Origin: an uncultured Anaerococcus sp.
Lineage (GTDB): Bacteria > Bacillota > Clostridia > Tissierellales > Peptoniphilaceae
Length of the DNA: 5,141 nt
Assembly: GCF_937934665.1 (NCBI RefSeq)
Contig: NZ_CALGYW010000152.1
Location: forward strand, 1 to 5,141
Direction of reading: 5' to 3'
Each line of letters begins with the position of its first letter. Within the stretch, counting starts at the first letter, position 1. Positions 4,731-5,141 of the stretch are shown one piece after another. The notes under the pieces are model-generated. The model was given only the letters and a program-made list of their open reading frames with translations. It was not told the DNA's origin and did no database searches. The position numbers and the translations under genes were made by a program.

Positions 4731-4751
4731 GCTAATTTATTATTAGCTTTA
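4727..4751. terminator. Weak AT-rich hairpin, possible terminator
   Basis: AAAGCTAAT (4728-4736) pairs perfectly with ATTAGCTTT (4742-4750) around a five-base loop, and T4727-A4751 adds a tenth pair. Only the central GC step is strong. On the plus strand it is followed by T-rich DNA (TTTATTTTAAACTTTTC), on the minus strand only by TTTAA. It could terminate a plus-strand transcript or a minus-strand one from beyond the promoter, but no confident gene feeds it, so this assignment is tentative. Confidence 0.3.
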
Positions 4752-4827
4752 TTTTAAACTTTTCTTTATCTTGAATAGATTTATTCTTTTTATTGTTGAA
4801 TCTTTGTAAAAGTGGGAGGCACGAGGT

Positions 4828-4896
4828 ATGAGGGTTTTTATCATAGATAAATTATATTTCTTAGCTATTATAAATTATTATTCTACTTACAGTTAA
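4828..4896 (+). CDS. Possible 22-residue small peptide (tentative)
   Basis: An ATG at 4828 follows GGGAGG (4814-4819) by eight bases, a well-placed ribosome-binding site in otherwise AT-rich DNA. The frame reads MRVFIIDKLYFLAIINYYST then YS and stops at TAA 4894-4896. The peptide is hydrophobic and Tyr-rich and would suit a short membrane peptide or a leader peptide. It lies just before the GC-rich hairpins at 4907-4960, the usual order for a leader peptide followed by an attenuator. No plus-strand promoter is clear, 22 codons can be open by chance, and no gene follows within the window, so this is a candidate only. Confidence 0.22.
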   Translation: MRVFIIDKLYFLAIINYYSTYS

Positions 4897-4906
4897 ATCT
4901 TCGTAA

Positions 4907-4960
4907 TAAGGGGGACCCCTGGGGAACGTTTCGCACGTTCCCACTATCGGGTCCCCCTTA
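4907..4960. repeat. GC-rich nested perfect inverted repeats (possible oriT-like cruciform)
   Basis: TAAGGGGGACCC (4907-4918) and GGGTCCCCCTTA (4949-4960) are perfect 12-bp inverted repeats. Nested inside, GGGAACGT (4922-4929) and ACGTTCCC (4935-4942) form a perfect 8-bp stem around TTCGC. ACTATC (4943-4948) stays unpaired beside the inner stem. GC-rich double hairpins with a short asymmetric single-stranded stretch occur at conjugative or mobilization transfer origins and other noncoding parts of mobile elements. The adjoining mobilization gene that would clinch this is not visible. A protein-binding cruciform or a strong bidirectional terminator is also possible. Confidence 0.45.
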
Positions 4961-4993
4961 AACCCCCTTCCGTTACCCCCTCCGGGCGACCCC
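4953..4993 (-). other. Minus-strand G-run cluster (G-quadruplex-type motif)
   Basis: Four C-runs on the plus strand (4953-4957, 4963-4967, 4976-4980, 4990-4993) give four G-runs of four to five on the minus strand, separated by 5, 8 and 9 bases. This fits a loose G-quadruplex pattern. The first run also forms part of the 12-bp inverted repeat, so the two structures would compete. Confidence 0.35.
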
Positions 4994-5026
4994 TCGCGGG
5001 GGAAAATGTGTTTGCCTACGGCAAAC
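4990..5026. repeat. Two further short hairpins in the GC-rich island
   Basis: CCCC-TCGC-GGGG (4990-5001) and GTTTGCC-TAC-GGCAAAC (5010-5026) are perfect inverted repeats with four- and three-base loops. With the nested pair at 4907-4960 they make four hairpins in about 120 bases. The second is followed by CATTTGGTATGGAGGAG, so it may shield or border a plus-strand translation start beyond the window. Confidence 0.5.
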
Positions 5027-5141
5027 CATTTGGTATGGAGGAGCCCTTGTTTTAGATTATATTTATACTGACTTTTTAAACTCTTTGCATAAGAAAGATA
5101 AAACCCATCTAGCAATGTTTGATAAAGCCAAACGAGCCGAG

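Larger units (their letters stand above)
4751..5141. other. Gene-poor right end: AT-rich DNA, GC-rich hairpin island, undecided edge
   Basis: No confident protein gene was found here. Bases 4751-4906 are very AT-rich and hold one weak small open frame (4828-4896). Bases 4907-5026 switch sharply to GC-rich DNA dominated by nested inverted repeats and C-runs. Bases 5027-5141 return to ordinary composition. There GGAGGAG (5037-5043) resembles a plus-strand ribosome-binding site, but the only start near it (TTG at 5047) meets a stop two codons later. Open frames reach the right edge on both strands and cannot be told apart in so short a stretch. Confidence 0.6.

Noticed and set aside
4861..5115. 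84-codon minus-strand frame across the GC-rich island
   Set aside because: It reads straight through the inverted repeats and C-runs (Gly/Pro/Arg-rich peptide), has no Shine-Dalgarno, and is better explained as noncoding hairpin DNA.
5063..5141. Gene fragment at the right edge: minus-strand frame ending at 5065-5063, or plus-strand frame including ATG 5115
   Set aside because: Both strands are open for about 26-30 codons with plausible composition and neither has decisive signals, so the strand cannot be chosen from this window.

Overview
The window reads as chromosome, or chromosome plus an integrated element, of a low-GC Gram-positive bacterium. The genes are AT-rich with AGGAG/GGAGG ribosome-binding sites. 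Two of them begin with Sec-type signal peptides, and one protein is an acidic, Lys/Glu-rich, coiled-coil surface-type protein. The style fits anaerobic cocci of the Peptoniphilaceae (Anaerococcus, Peptoniphilus or Finegoldia type), but that is an impression from protein style, not a demonstrated placement.

Layout from left to right; every confident gene is on the minus strand. (1) Bases 1-112 hold the start of a secreted protein that runs off the left edge. (2) Bases 113-818 are a gene-poor stretch packed with repeats and hairpins: two copies (230-280, 810-858) of a structured repeat whose outer blocks are conserved while the inner stems differ but still pair; a 116-bp tandem duplication plus a third partial copy (474-727); and several short and one long hairpin. 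(3) Bases 819-3085 hold a large secreted, acidic, helical protein. Its reading frame breaks near 1133, and 104 further convincing codons continue in another frame to a stop at 819, inside the second structured repeat. (4) Bases 3190-3867 encode an AlkD-type HEAT-repeat DNA alkylation repair protein. (5) Bases 3869-4645 encode a protein that reads as two tandem degenerate retropepsin-like aspartic-protease lobes, one base upstream of the AlkD-like start. (6) Bases 4646-4760 hold the promoter region of that pair, with a duplicated 25-bp block carrying TATAAT and a perfect palindrome over the -35 region. (7) Bases 4760-5141 have no confident gene. AT-rich DNA gives way abruptly to a GC-rich island (about 4907-5026) of nested perfect inverted repeats and C-runs, of the sort found at transfer origins or other noncoding parts of mobile elements.

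The protease-like and AlkD-like genes form a tight, probably translationally coupled pair. The surface-protein gene lies 104 bp further downstream on the same strand with its own strong ribosome-binding site. Nothing in the window proves a complete new system. The best leads are the covarying structured repeat, the frame-broken surface protein ending in one copy of it, the bilobed protease-like protein, and the GC-rich hairpin island.
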